Below, piece after piece: positions 35,970 to 49,035 of a stretch of 64,000 nucleotides of DNA; the stretch's first letter is position 1, and each line of letters starts with the position of its first letter. Source of the DNA: Bursaphelenchus xylophilus (lineage: Eukaryota > Nematoda > Chromadorea > Rhabditida > Aphelenchoididae); assembly GCA_904066235.2 (NCBI GenBank), contig CAJFCV020000001.1:12519291-12583290 (forward strand), read 5' to 3'. The translations under genes and the position numbers were made by a program. The notes beneath the pieces were generated by a model, which was not told the origin of the DNA, searched no databases, and was given only the letters and a program-made list of their open reading frames with translations.

Positions 35970-36830
35970 CACGTCCTTATTAATAAGTCAAGTGCAAGAT
36001 AAAAAATGACGATAAAGGTGAAAATAATAACAAAGCTAGACAAAACAGGTGAACGGAACGATATTATGGGACATAAAACGTATATATATATGTTTTGAAG
36101 CTGAAATTTTATCTGTTTACCGGAAAATTCACTTTGACATTAATACCTCATGTACAATATAAATCTGATGATAATGGGAGGAATTTAGTGAAAGACGATA
36201 ATTTAAATAAACAGCTAGTTAACAGGACCCTCTCAGCGTCTGGAAACATTTTTTTATACCTCTAGTTGATCACATCAGACCAGCAAGAGCACGCGAATAT
36301 TAAAGTGGAGGTACAATATAAATCAATGATAAAGTTTAGAATAGTGATAAAATTGGTGAAATAGGCATCTAGCAAGACAATACATGTCTTGAAGGCTCAG
36401 TAAATTTAGGTCTTGAAGCTGAATTCACATTTTTACAACGATAAATCCTCGTCCATATTCATATGGCAAGTATAATATAAATTGACGATAAAATGCAAAC
36501 TCCGCAGGATAATGAGAGAATACGCAAACTGGCAGCTAAATAAGGGCATGGCGGGTCTAGAAACGGATGGGTCAAAGATATAAAGGCCACATCTATCTGC
36601 AACGACAGTCTGATATGGATGTAGCAAGTACAAGATAAATTGATGATAATGACCAAAATTGGGCCTAGATTAACGGAATAAGTAAATCCGACGCTAGCTT
36701 GGTCCATAAAACATCATGACAGAAGGTATTTAACACTGTAATCATATGATGTCATCAAAAAATTGTGTCAAATTCAATATGGCATGTACAATATGAAATG
36801 GTGATAACTGGTGAAATCCTACCTACCCAT
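35970..36830. repeat. Diverged satellite, about 158-bp period, six copies
   Basis: A key word like AAGTACAATATAAATTGATG followed by ATAA recurs at about 35990, 36151, 36310, 36466, 36624 and 36782. Sequence outside the key word is poorly conserved. It lies upstream of the LDLa gene. Confidence 0.75.
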
Positions 36831-37234
36831 CAGAAAATACATAACTGAGAGCGGCTTCATGATCCCATCTTGAAGAATAAAAACCGAATTTTCATTTTTT
36901 CGCATTGGATCACAGGTAAAATACGGTTTCCTCAATTTTGATTTTTAGTCATCACAGAGCTTTAGACTACAACCTCCATCTCTGACAGGGCTATACAAGG
37001 AGTATAGAAACATCAAACAACATTTCCTTTGATTCAAAGCCAAAATAACAAAAAAAATAAAAGAAGGGGCTCTTCAGAACGCCTCCAGAACATTGCTTGA
37101 CGTCACTGGCAAGAGTAATAAAAGAGAGTGATGTAACAGACTGAAACAGTCTGTGATTGAAACATTTGGAAATTTTGTCTGGCCGACTTTGAATCCAGCT
37201 ATGTTTTCAAGCTTTCTAAGGCATTTTTAGACCC

Positions 37235-37545
37235 TTAGATCGCGTTATGCAGAACAAAAAACAGCAGAATTATGGAGGCGTAAAGGTCTAAACATCGCGT
37301 CTTTTTTCCAATTTTTGAAGGGAAAAAAGATGATAAATTAAATTTATACATAAACAGATCAAAATAAAGAAATTCTAGGTCATTTCTGAAACTTTCAATT
37401 TAAACCGCGTTATGCAGAAACAACCGCAATCCATGTGGTTTAAATTCAAAAACTTTCAACCAATTTTTCTGAAATGTTTCGGAAATGAAGACTAAGACTT
37501 GATGAAGCACCTCGAAGAATTTTAAACCGCGTTATGCAGAAACGA
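37235..37545. repeat. CGCGTTATGCAG units, inverted relative to 34.4 kb
   Basis: Three copies of CGCGTTATGCAGAA at about 37241, 37406 and 37529, the reverse complement of the 34.4 kb box. Confidence 0.7.
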
Positions 37546-37549
37546 CAGA

Positions 37550-38160
37550 GTTATAGCAGTTTTCTTTAAAAAAAGGTTGATTTTTGCCGTTTTTCGGAAT
37601 CAAGGCAGTTTTTCTTGCAAAATATGGGCAAAAAATTTTTTTTTCTCGCCAGGAGCAGAGTTTTTACACAGTATTTAGAGTCTTACGCAGTAATTTTCAA
37701 AATTTCAAAATATTTTTTTTTCAAAACTTTCCCCTAAAATCACTAAAAATAAAAAAATTCTGGCCAAAAATTGCCCCCAAAATTCGTAAGCCCCCTAAAA
37801 AAATTTGCGTCAAGGTCAGACGAATCTTTTTACGATAGTAAAATTCCCTCCGGGAAATCCGTAAAAGCCCCAATCCGCGGGTGCAGCAAAATGGGGGGAA
37901 AGTCATTTTGTAAACGAAAAAAAACAGCGACCAAAAGCGATTCGGGAAGCGACGGGCGGGAAGATAAACACCTCTTTTGCCCATGAATACTGATAACAAT
38001 CGGACCCAAAGTTTTGCGGCGAGGAATCAAACAAAAAAGTTGCAAAAGCCCGCAGGCGATCGAGCGAAAAAACGAGTGCTAAACCGCTTAATGCGAGAGA
38101 AGTTTTGATGGAGAGGGCGGTTTGTATAATAGTAATGAGTTTTAAACCGAAACGCAAATG
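37550..38160. other. GC-richer unassigned segment
   Basis: Several overlapping open frames at 37720-38210 without splice-compatible partners. No gene is called. Confidence 0.25.
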
Positions 38161-38164
38161 ATAA

Positions 38165-39150
38165 ATGGGAAGACTGCACGGTGCAGTGGACTTTGAGAGG
38201 TTGTTGTACAAAAGCCCTGAAGGAAAAGATGTAAAAATTGAATCAGTAAGATGGATGGGGCAGTAATAAACACCGTTATTCTATTTTTGTGCTTCTGAAA
38301 TTAACCATTTGCACTCTGCAAAAAAAATATTTAGACTGCACTGTGCAGTTTTCTTCAGAGTGTTGTTGCAGAAAACCCCTGAGGGTATAGACGAAAAAAC
38401 AAAAACAGAAAGACAAATTGGGCAATAAGAAACATCGTTAGTCTATTTTTGTGTTTTTGGAATCAACCATTTGCACTGTGCGAAAAATATTTAAACTGCA
38501 CTGTGCAGTGAACTTTGGGAGGTTGTTGCAGAAACCCCCGGAGGACATAGTCGAAAAAACCAAATCAGTAAGATGGATTGGGCAGTAAGAGATATTATAA
38601 GTATATTTTTTTGTTTCTGGAGTCAAAAATTTGCACTGTGCGAAAAAATATTTAGACTGCACTATGCAGTGGACTTTGGGAGATTGCTGCAGAAAACCCC
38701 TAAAGAAATAGATGTAAATATTGAATTGGTAAGATCAATCGGGCTGTATGAAATATCAGCAGGCTATTTTTGTGTTTTTAGAATCGACAATTTGCACTGT
38801 GCAAAAAAATATTTAGATTGCACTGTGCAGTTTATTTCAGAGTGTTGTAACGGAAAACCCCTGAGGGCATAAACACAAAAATTGCATCACTTAGACGTTT
38901 TCAACCATAAGAAACACAATAAGTTCATTTTTTGTGTTTGGTGTTAATAATTTGCACTGTGCAGCAAGGTTTTTGGATTGCACTGTGCAAAAACTTTCAG
39001 TCGTATAATTATGACGCTGGAAGGCGAAAATAAGAAAAAATCAATATATTTTAAAATAACAGATTGTAAAATACGTTTTTAATTGATGTTTGCATTTTCA
39101 AATTGACCCCTTCGCACTGTGCAAAGAAATTTTTAGACCGCACTGTGCAT
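38165..39150. repeat. Paired-palindrome satellite, about 160-bp period
   Basis: About six units. Each has two GCACNGTGC palindromes about 30 bp apart (the second near 38338, 38494, 38656 and 38820), then GTTGYWGNARAANCCCCTGA-like sequence and a TGTTTTTGGAATCAA-like segment. The unit layout matches 3.8-4.4 kb. Confidence 0.85.
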
Positions 39151-39574
39151 AAAAATACGGAACTTTTTGAACCCGGAAAACCTCTACATTATAACGATAA
39201 AAGTAGCTCATATTGAGAACTATATAGTCCACATACCATTCGTTCCCAGAAGCCCAAAATAAATTACCCCACACACTTTTTGGAATTCAATGAATTCGGT
39301 CAAGTAGAATGTTTTTTTTTTGGAAATACCACACAAAATCAGAGGAAAGGAAGAGGAGGAATGATGGATTATAAATTGTGATTGAAAGAACTAGGTGGGG
39401 TAAGGTGCAATGAAATTTAATTAGTGCTGTAATTCTACCGTAATTTGGAAAAAGTAAAGTTGGGAGTTTAACGATCAAAGCCCCTTAAGGCAAGATAATA
39501 CAATTTAAAAGATGGTGTCTTGTCTTATCACTGAGTAAAATTAAGTGTTTTTGGCATTTCAAAATTCTTGAAAA

Positions 39575-40110
39575 TTCCGCAGAGTGCAATGATTTTTTGG
39601 TTTATTTCGCACTGTGCAATAATTTTTGGGCCAACTGTAATCAAAAAGCCCTGAGGCAAGACAAAGAAAAAAATGTTTTATTGCATCCTTTTGAGTGTAG
39701 TAAACACTGTGGGAATTAAGTTTTTATTTTTCAACCACTGCTTGCAGTATAATTGCTAAAAATTGAAAAACTGCACAGTGCAAGAAATCCTAGCTAATTT
39801 TTATTGAAAACCCCTAAGGCTATAGTTATAAAAATCACACAGTTCGACGTTCTGGGCCACAAGAAAAGGCATGGATACATTTTTTGAAATTTTTATATCA
39901 AAAAGACCGCACAGTGCGAAAAAATTCCGACTGCACTGTGCAATAAATTTGAATGCGTCGCGTTCGGATTCTTCGAAGTCAAATATGTGAAATCGGCATT
40001 GACAGTGCTTACATAAGCTATATGAACTGTCTATAACATTTTTCAAATTTTCGGAATGAGAACTCCGCACTGTGCGCAAGTTTGTTTTCGACCGCACAGT
40101 GCAATGAGAA
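39575..40110. repeat. Paired-palindrome satellite, diverged
   Basis: Same family: palindrome pairs near 39600, 39775, 39910-39940 and 40070-40100, with GCCCTGAGGCAAG and CCCCTAAGGCTATAG marks between them. Confidence 0.75.
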
Positions 40111-41280
40111 ATGGAAATAAAAAAGAAACTCCAAACTGAAGACGTCTGTTACAACACAAAGCCGTTCTCTGTCTCCCCTGTACCCTTTGTATCATTTCTC
40201 CGTATAGTTTATGCTGAAAATTTCGGATTCTTCAACACGTAACTAATTTTAGTTTTAAAAATACGAGCCAAGCAAATTCGTAACACGTGATCTTTGGCAA
40301 AAAGGGCAATGCGATTTTGCGTGGAGGAGTTCAGAATAACAATTGTACAGAGCTTGCTCCGATTGAACCCACAAAGATGATTGATCAACATCAAAAGTAC
40401 AGTTTTGCCGCAGGGAGGTTTTGAAATTGCAGCAGAAAATATTTTTCAGAGAATATTGGACATTTAGAGGGTTTCTGAGCAAAAAAAAAATGAAATTTGC
40501 AGAGAAATTGGCATAAAATTCGTCATAATGACGGATTTTTTGAAAGTTTTCAAATTGATGTCCTGGGGCTAGAATAGACAAAAAATAAATTTTTATCGAT
40601 TTTTTCGACGAAAAATAAGACCAACTAGCCATAATTTTTGACATTTTTGAGTGAATTTGGACTTGAACCCATAATAAAAATCTTAAAAAAAGTTCAAAAA
40701 ATAAGTGATTTTCAAAATTTCCAAAGTTCCAAAATCCACTGAAAGGCCTGCAAAGTCAGTCTAGACACTCTAACGACCATTACAACACTCAAAATCATCA
40801 AAAAAATCAAAAAAAAGTCATCTGATGTCATGTATAATATAAAAAAGCTCCCAATTCGCTTCCAAACCCCATTTTTGATCAAAAACTTGAACCCATCAAA
40901 ATTTCGGAGACGCAGAGCCTCCTCCCTTTTCCTAAATTCATCAAATAATCATCAATTTAACGGAAAACTTCGAACTTTTTCGCGTGCCCCAACCCCAAAA
41001 TTAGACACCCGCACCGAGAGTGAATTATTTCAATTAGCGCGGGTAAACAAACGTTAATTAAACTTGACCTGTTACACTCTCAACGCCAGACGCGATTTGC
41101 GGAATTCGAAGCGGCCGAGAGAAAATATTTGTCAAACATACTTGCCGTGGGCGAACATTTTGTTGGGTGGAGAAATTGATGAGGAATGTGGAAGAAAGAG
41201 AAGATTGCTGCAGGAAAAACATTCTCAGCATACCACAGTAGCTGTTTTGATGATTTTTTTATCGATTCTAGACCTGAATG
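40110..41280. other. AT-rich non-coding DNA
   Basis: Contains a CGTCATAATGACGGATTTTT motif near 40520. No exon is supported. Confidence 0.4.
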
Positions 41281-41284
41281 AGGG

Positions 41285-41885
41285 CAAAATTTTAAACTCC
41301 CGCCATTCTTGGCATTGTGTTTCAAGTTGTGGAAAATTGGCAAAAATCGTGTAAATTGCAAGGTAAAGGTAGTAGAAGACTAACTACAAAAATTTTCCTT
41401 CGATTAATGCCTTCAAAACTTTAATAAAAATTTAAACTCCCGCCATTCTTGGCATTGTCTTTCAAGTCGCGGAGAATTTGCAAAAACCGTGTAAAATGCA
41501 AGGCAAAGGCAATAGAAGACAATTTACATTAATTTTACACCGATTCAAGCTTAAAAATTTAATAAAAATTTAAACTCCCGCCATTCTTGGCGTTGTGTTT
41601 CAAGATGTGCAAGATTGGCCAATGTCGGTTAAAATGCGAAATAAATGCACTAGAAGACTAATTACAACAAGTTTACTCCTATTCAAGCTATAAAATTTAA
41701 CAACATTTTGAATTCCCGCCAACCTTGGCATTGTGTTCCAAGCCGCGGAGAATTCGCAAAAATCGTGTAAAATGCAAGTTAAAGGCATTACAAGACTAAT
41801 TACATTAATTTTACTCCGATTCAAGCTTCAAAATTAAGTAAAAATTTGAATTCCCGCCAAAATTGGCATTCTGTTTCATCCCTGA
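41285..41885. repeat. Minisatellite, about 138-bp unit, five copies
   Basis: The key word AACTCCCGCCATTCTTGGCA (later AATTCCCGCCAAMCTTGGCA) recurs at about 41295, 41435, 41573, 41711 and 41849. It is the reverse complement of the GAATGCCAAAATTGGCGGGA box of the 32.3 kb array. Confidence 0.9.
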
Positions 41886-41972
41886 CTTTTAATGACCTCG
41901 ATAAAAAGAAATGAAAAACAGGTAAATTGAAGCTAATTTCAGCATCAAGAATTCCCACACCTACTTGAACTC

Positions 41973-43042
41973 GCACAGCATTCCGAACTTTTTTCGCCAC
42001 CGATCGGTGTCGAAAAAAAATGAAAAAATCGAGAGAGGGGTATGCATTTTTTTGTGTTGCCGGCTAGCAAAGGCAGGTATTGCAAAATTAGAAAAAGTGT
42101 TTGATACTCTGAAGATTACTCATTCTAATTATACAAAAATTGTCACCATGCACTTTGTAACCCCCGAGAAAATCGCATTCAAAGAAATGAAAATTTCAAG
42201 TTTAAATGCAATGAAAATGCACTTTCTAGCAGACTTCTGAAGAAAAAGAAGATGCTATCGTGTAGAGAATTTTGAGTACTTCATAATACATATATCTTTT
42301 TGCGTTGTTTTCTAACAGTTTTAGAGCTACAGTGCAAAAACACCGTTTTTTGCACTTCTTTCGACTTATTTGCACTTTAAGTGCAAAAATAAAAAATCTT
42401 CCGAGCAATTTTCATTCTGGGCATCATTGTGGATATACGCGCCAAATTTCAAATTTCTACGACGCTCCAGTCTCCTGTTATATCGAAATCATCGCGAAAC
42501 CTTGGCAATTTAAGTTACCGAAGAAAAACATAGAAAGCTTACTGTTTTTACTGTAGGATAGCCTTATTTCTTCCTAAAATGTATTTTGCCGACCCCTGGA
42601 ATGTTATTCGTACAGTTTATGAGACAGCTTCATGTCATCATGAAAAATGTTGATTTCATGTGCAAAAAACGGTGTTTTTGCACTGTAGCTCTAAAACTGT
42701 TAGAAAACAACGCAAAAAGATATATGTATTATGAAGTACTCAAAATTCTCTACACGATAGCATCTTTTTTTTTCTTCAGAAGTCAGCTAGAAAGTGCATT
42801 TTCATTGCATTTAAACTTGAAATTTTCATTTCTTTGAATGCGATTTTCTCGGGGGTTACAAAGTGCATGGTGACAATTTTTGTATAATTAGAATGAGTAA
42901 TGTTCAGAGTGTCAAACACTTTTTCTAATTTTGCAATACCTGCCTTTGCTAGCCGGCAACACAAGAAAATGCATACCCCTCTCTCGATTTTTCAATTTTT
43001 TTCGACACCGATCGGCGGCGAAAAAAGTTCGGAACGCTGTGC
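41973..43042. mobile_element. Foldback element with 0.4-kb near-identical arms
   Basis: The ends GCACAGCATTCCGAACTTTT and AAAAGTTCGGAACGCTGTGC are inverted; arms 41973-42372 and 42660-43042 are close to identical, around a 290-bp loop. The same short frame (VFDTLKITHSNYTKIVTMHF) appears once per arm, which is a repeat effect. No target duplication is obvious, so the superfamily is open. Confidence 0.8.
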
Positions 43043-43369
43043 TCCTCGTATTTTACCCTGAAAATCTAAAAAAAATCTCAAAAAATATTGATAAATCATC
43101 CGAAAAAAGGGAAACACCCGATGCTATCGACTAAAGATTCCACGAAAGATCCGTCGAATCGAATTTCCCGTCGTAAACGAACCCCCAAAGACCTTCCCCG
43201 TCTCCAAAACACTTATCAATCATCGTGCGCGCGCCCGATTTCCATGGCATTTTTATAACGCCCGCGGGCAAGACGCCGATAAATTACGGAAAACGCAGAA
43301 GGAATCGCAACATTATTATTTGCGACGACGAAAAATTTGTATTAAAATTCTAGCGATTTCAAATTCATT

Positions 43370-43925
43370 TTTGCACAGTGCAATAAAAACTTTTTGACTG
43401 CACTGTGCTGCAAATTACATGGGTCGTATTTTAAAAATTTTGGGTTGGTATGATAAATTACTGTTACTGTAGGATGCGTAGAGACTTAGAAGAAAATATT
43501 TGATGGTTTTTGATTTTTGAAATCGAAAATCTCGCACTGTGCGGACGAAAACTTTCTATGCACTGTGCAATGAAATCCTAATGGAACTTTTGGCCTATAT
43601 GGTGGAAAGCGAAGTTGAAAAGTGGATACTTTCCCTGTGGGCAATTACAGAAGACTCTAAAATTATTTTAAGCTGTTTTGCAACACTTTCTATCAGAAAC
43701 TCCGCACTGTGCAGGCAATTTTTCATCTTGCACTGTGCGACCAAAAATACATTTGAAATTTGCACTGTGCATAGAAGATAGTAGAAAAAAAGTGGTGTAA
43801 ATATTAAACAGGGATACTGTAAAATACAGCAAGACCATTTTTGAAGCCATTGGATTCGAACGCCACCGCTGAGATACGAAATTTGAAAACTGCACTGTGC
43901 AGTCGATCTAAAACACAATTTTTCA
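43370..43925. repeat. Sparse palindrome cluster
   Basis: About eight GCACNGTGC copies, partly in pairs with 150-200 bp between pairs, one slightly mutated (TGCACTGTGCTG). Confidence 0.8.
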
Positions 43926-44329
43926 TTGTGCCGCGCAAAAAATATCAAAAAAATGAAGTCTCATCCAAATAAGTAGGTTTCTTGTCTAAAAAATCGAAAA
44001 ATTCCAAAAAGATCCGTCATGATGACATGGATAACATGCATAATCGCTCCTCGAAAGGTCAAAGTCAAAGCTCAGCGGAGAAAAAATAAATCATAAATCA
44101 TCGTTGCGGCCTTTCGTGGGATTAGAACGTGTAAACATTTGAGACTTGCTCTTCTTCCATCGCGGTGGGGTGGTCTCCGACATGTGTGATGGCGCAATAA
44201 AAACGCCCAAGGGGCTTTCCAATAAATGGACAAGTGAGACTCGAACCGAATGGGAATTGAGACGCGGCTTAATTGAAAAGACCTTCGATTTTGGGAATGT
44301 GGGATTGTTGGGGAGGGTTTTTGCAGGAT

Positions 44330-44670
44330 TTCCAAAAAATACGTCATCATGACAGATTTTTTGTGTCATCATGACCGATTATTTTTGGGCAGTCAGAATT
44401 TTTTTTATGATCTTACAATCTTGCAGAAGTATCTAATCAAATTTCGAGCTTTTAAACCGAAAAAATGCAAAATTCCAAAAAATCCGTCATCATGACAGTG
44501 TTAATGTGTCTTAATGACGGATTATTTTTGGGCAGTCAGAATTTATTTCGCTCAAATTACAATTCTACAAAGAAATATAATCAAATTTTGGCCCATAACG
44601 TCGCAAAAATGCAAAATTCCAGAAAATCCGTCATCATGACGGGTTTAATTAGCCACAATCCAGAATGAAA
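44330..44670. repeat. Tandem GTCATCATGAC repeat
   Basis: Two to three units of about 150-170 bp with CCGTCATCATGACRG, then GACGGATTATTTTTGGGCAG and TGCAAAATTCCARAAAATCC. Confidence 0.8.
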
Positions 44671-47440
44671 TTTACTTTCAAACTTATCCCTACTGCAAGG
44701 CATGTTCAAATAAAATTTTTCAAAGCCAACCGCCTATATTTAAAATCACTAATGACGTCATGATGACGGCTTTTTCGAATTTCCGAAAACTTCACTCCGA
44801 AACGTCCTTCAAAGACAGAACCAAAAAATAATTAGCAAAACTACTTCATAGACGTCAAAAATCACAGCAAAATACTTGAAAACGCCCGGAGTGCGGAAGG
44901 TCAGACGTCCATCAACAGAGAAATGAGATGTTATCAACGGGAATTGTCTAGCCAATGTAAGGAAATCTGCGGTTGAAATTTTGTCAATAGGTGGGGAACA
45001 AAGTATTGCAAGCAATTTGTGTCAAACAAACAAGATATGGGCATTATTTTTGCGAAAAATTTGGGTGATGTCATGGATAAGATAATAGGAAGTTTAAAAA
45101 TTGATTTAATGGCTTGTAAAAATACTGCAAATAACATGTAGGATATAACCGAACGGTTTTGAAAGGTTTGGAGATAATTCTGGCCATTAGAACAGAATGC
45201 CAAAAAACGGCGGGAAATTCGAAATTTGAAATTCCAAAGGTGTCAAAACTGGGTGTAATATAAATTTTTGAACTCAGAGGGTCGTAAAATTTTGATTTTT
45301 AAAAATTTTTAGTTCTAATTAGAGCTAAAAATTCAAGGAATGCCAAAAAATGACTGCACAGTGCAAAAAAATTCTTTTTTCTCTGCACAGTGCGGTAAAA
45401 TAAAAAAAAATTTTTTTTAAACATTAAATTTTTATCAGTCTTACCTTCAAATGAACAAATTTAAAGTCAAAAAATTGAAAATATTATAGTCATCATGACG
45501 AATTTTTTGGAAATTTCCGTTTTTTTTTTTTTTTTTTTTGAGATTCTGCCGATCTAAAACAGCAAAAAAAATCTCTAATTTTCCAAATTGAACCCCCCAG
45601 ACCATCGGCGAACACCCCTCAGCGTTCACGTTGTGGGGTAAGGAACAAAAGACCCCGTCGATTGCCTGCGGCTATGATTGATTGCGCCTTCAGAGGGCCC
45701 ATAAAATAATGTTGTGGATCAACAGCCTTGAAAGCGGAGAAAGACGACAGCAGATTGATAGCGATATTCACGCAACGCTGATTCCGCTGCGCTGAAATTG
45801 ACCCCGAAACAATTTTTGAAGCGATGCGGGTAATGAGGTATGAAGTGGGATGTGGAATTGCAAATTTTTGATTAAAAATACATGAAATTTGTTTGCAGAA
45901 GAGTATAAATATTAATAAACAGACATGTTCGGGTACTGTCGATTTTGTAAATCGAAAAAGTGATTGCACAGTGCAGTTTTAAACAAATTTTCTTTTGCAC
46001 AGTGCAATGGTATAAAAACCCCCATTTATGGCAAAAATAGGGTAAACCAAAAATTTTAAATGATAGTGTGGGCATCAATGAGATCAATAGAATATTCTAC
46101 AAGCAGAAAAAATTTCGTTTTATCAATTTTTAAAAACCATTTTTGGGTCCCACCACGAAAACTTCAGATGCTTCCAAAACGGCAAAAAATGGCTGGAAAT
46201 GGGAAGGATTGCAAAATTTAGCCATGGTAATTTTATTTTTATCGTTTTTTAGAACCTGCAAACAAAATACTAGCCAATTCTCGGGTCCCACCACGAAAAC
46301 CTGAAAACTCCCCAAATCCTAAAAATCCGATAAAACCGAGAACTATACCAAAAATTCTCTTATATAAACGTCAATTCCCCCATATATACCCACCGCCACC
46401 TCCGCAAAATATAATTTTAGGTCCATATCATCATGGATAACATCCCAAACCCCCCGACAACTCCCAAAAATACTTCGGACTCCGGCGAAAAATGGCCAAA
46501 AATAGTGACCAAAACATGGCCATACATCTTCCACGCGTCTCAAAACAATAAGCGCCTCGGGGGAAACGGAAAACTCGATTGTGGAAAAGAAAGTGGGCGT
46601 GGCCTGAAAGGGATGGGGTTTGATGAGAAAGGTCAAACCCGTCGATTGATCGTCGCATTGCAGGCATCGACAAGTCGTCACTTTCTTATCAAACATCGAT
46701 TAACAAGGAAGTCGGAGGGGGCTGAATTCAAGAAACGCCTTAGGGGATGGGGGGAAATTGGGGAAATTGAAGCAAACAAAGATGTTTTGAATTTTTTAAA
46801 AGTCTTCTGACAATCGATGGGGCCTTCTAAATTTACAAAATTTCAAATTTAGGCCAAAAATCGCAACTTCCAAAAAATGTGTCATCATGACGAAAAATGT
46901 CCAAAAATGGCGTCATCCGGGATGAAAATTTTTTTATAGCCTGTGAAATCGTCCTGGCTACAATCTCCAGTCATAAAATCGACGATTTTTCACAAAATAA
47001 ATATGTCATAATGACCGATTTTTTGGAAAACCCCCCCAAAAAATCAATGTTTTTGATGTTTTAGGGCTGTAAAAGGGTCTAACTGACCAAAAATCGAATT
47101 TTAAAAAAGTTTTCAGTCAAAAAAATTACGGTATCAACCACTATTTGTCCAAAAAAATCCCATATTTTTCATGAAAAACGTCCTGATAGAGAGGAATTCC
47201 CGACCGCTATCAAAGAAAACAAGCTGATCTTATCATGTTTCGCAAAGGAAAAAATCACGTTTTGGGATGCAATTTACAAAAAAGATTGCAGGAAAAGTCG
47301 CGAAAAACAAGGTTTACAGCCGATGACTACTATACAAATGATTTGATCTGTGGTAGTCAACAATTTACCGAGTAGTCAAAAGTGCGGTCAAAATACATTT
47401 TATGAAAGGTAAAATACGAACACTTCATATCATACTGTTT
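44670..47440. other. Unassigned region with weak coding hints
   Basis: No accepted gene. Weak hints are minus frames at 44809-45015 (ends in a hydrophobic FDVYEVVLLIIFWF), 45619-45810 after a TTTCAG, and 46343-46696, and a plus frame 46433-46810 starting MDNIPNPPTTPKNTSDSGEK. None joins another exon in phase, and both strands are open at 46.4-46.7 kb. Scattered motifs lie at 45070, 45490, 46148, 46286, 46430, 46880 and 47000. Confidence 0.25.
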
Positions 47441-47444
47441 TGCT

Positions 47445-48115
47445 AATCGCACAGTGCAATGAGAGAAAATTTAATTTTCGCACGGTGCAGCGACAAATTT
47501 TTTTTTTTTTTTGCACAGTGCAATAGACGATATGAAAAGTTAAAATTCTTGCACTGTGCAGTAAAATCAATTTATTTTTTTGCACGGTGCAATAAAAACC
47601 AAATTCAATCATCGCACTGTGCACTGAAATCAAATTGAATCACCGCACAGTGCGTTTGAGAATTTGGTTGTCGCAGGTCGACTTCGCTTGCACTGTGCAA
47701 AGAAGTTTGTGGTTTCGCACGGTGCGATGACAAATTCTAATTTTCTCGCACAGTGCAATAGAATTTGATCGAGAAAAATAAGGTTTTTGCACAGTGCGGT
47801 AAAAAATGAGCTAATTTGTTTGCACAGTGCATTCAAGAGTTTGGTTGTCGCAGGCCGACTTCTCTTGCACTGTGCAAAAAGTGAGTTTATTGCTATTTGC
47901 ACCGTGCAATGGAAGCAAACTAAATTTCCGCACAGTGCACTCGAAATTTGGTTGTCGCTCTTGCACTGTGCAAAAAAGCCCATGGTTTCGCACGGTGCGG
48001 AGGCAAAATTTGATTTTTTGCACAGTGCAATAGAATTTGACCGCAAAAAATCAAAATTCTTGCACTGTGCAGTAAAAAATGAATTTATTTTTTCGCACTG
48101 TGCACAAAATTCAAA
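47445..48115. repeat. GCACNGTGC palindrome cluster
   Basis: About 20 palindromes. A larger unit (GAATTTGGTTGTCGCAGGTC then GACTTC) recurs near 47652, 47830 and, shortened, 47943. Confidence 0.9.
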
Positions 48116-48499
48116 GTTTGCGCGCAAAAGTTAAAAAAAATATTGTTTACATTTTTAAAAGTTCTCCAAATTGATCCATCGACGAAAATCATTTTTCATC
48201 GACGACTTCCAGCGACAAAAAATGATGTTTTAAAGGCGAATTTTAAACATTTCGTCGACTTTCCCGCGGCACGTTGTAAAGTCTTTACACCGTTGTAAAA
48301 AATAACGGTGGCTACCCGGAATTATCCATTAATTAAGAGAAATATTGTTGTCAGTAAACAGAACGGGATTGTCATAATTTTACAGCGGTCTTTGACCGTT
48401 GGGGAATGTCGAGTTTGAGTGTACTTTGGAGCCGGTTGAAATACTTGAAATACTTGTAAAATGGAAACGGTAATATAATTAATATTTTAGAGTCTAATT

Positions 48500-49035
48500 T
48501 TTTTACTGTGCAGTAAAAAAGATGCTAAAATTGAAAAAAAATCTGCACTGTGCAAGGATTTTTCTAGTTTTTATATTTTTTGCACAGTGCAAACAAAAAA
48601 GAATGGAAAAATTCCGCACGGTGCAATGAGATTTCAGAGTTTGTCGCGGGTTTTGCACTGTGCGAAAAATTGCACCTCACCGTCAACTTCTGTCGAAAAA
48701 TCTGCCATGGTTCTCGCCCCGGGGTGGTTAGAAGTTTTGGATTTTTTGGGGTTGTAAATTGCACAGTGCGGGAAAATGAAGAATAAAATTTTGCACTGTG
48801 CGAAAAATGAAGGAAAAATTTTTGCACTGTACAGAAGGAAATTTGAAAAAAAACAGTGCACTGTGCAAAAAAGTGAAGGTAAAATTTTGCGCTGTGCAGA
48901 AAAATTGGCAAACAAAAACATTGCACGGTGCAAAAAATGAAGGAAAAACTTTGCACTGTGCAAAAAGATCAATCAAAAAATTTTGCACTGTGCAAAAGAA
49001 AATTTCAAAAAAAAATCACTGCACAGTGCAAAAAA
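48500..49035. repeat. GCACNGTGC palindrome cluster
   Basis: About 14 palindromes, several separated by AAAAATGAAGG-type spacers; some copies are mutated (TGCACTGTACAG, TGCGCTGTGCAG). Confidence 0.9.

Noticed and set aside
44072..44350. Minus-strand frame ending MFTRSNPTKGRNDDL
   Set aside because: A short neat ATG frame of 30 codons, but no acceptor, no domain and no neighbouring exon.
45440..45970. Minus-strand open segment with a TTTCAG acceptor
   Set aside because: Two frames are open (ending FLTPQRER and VNAEGCSPMVWG) and neither has a consensus donor or known domain, so no gene was called.
46433..46810. Plus-strand 125-aa frame starting MDNIPNPPTTP
   Set aside because: The start lies in a dispersed CATGGATAACAT motif, the opposite strand is equally open, and no domain or splice partner is seen. 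Possible but unsupported.
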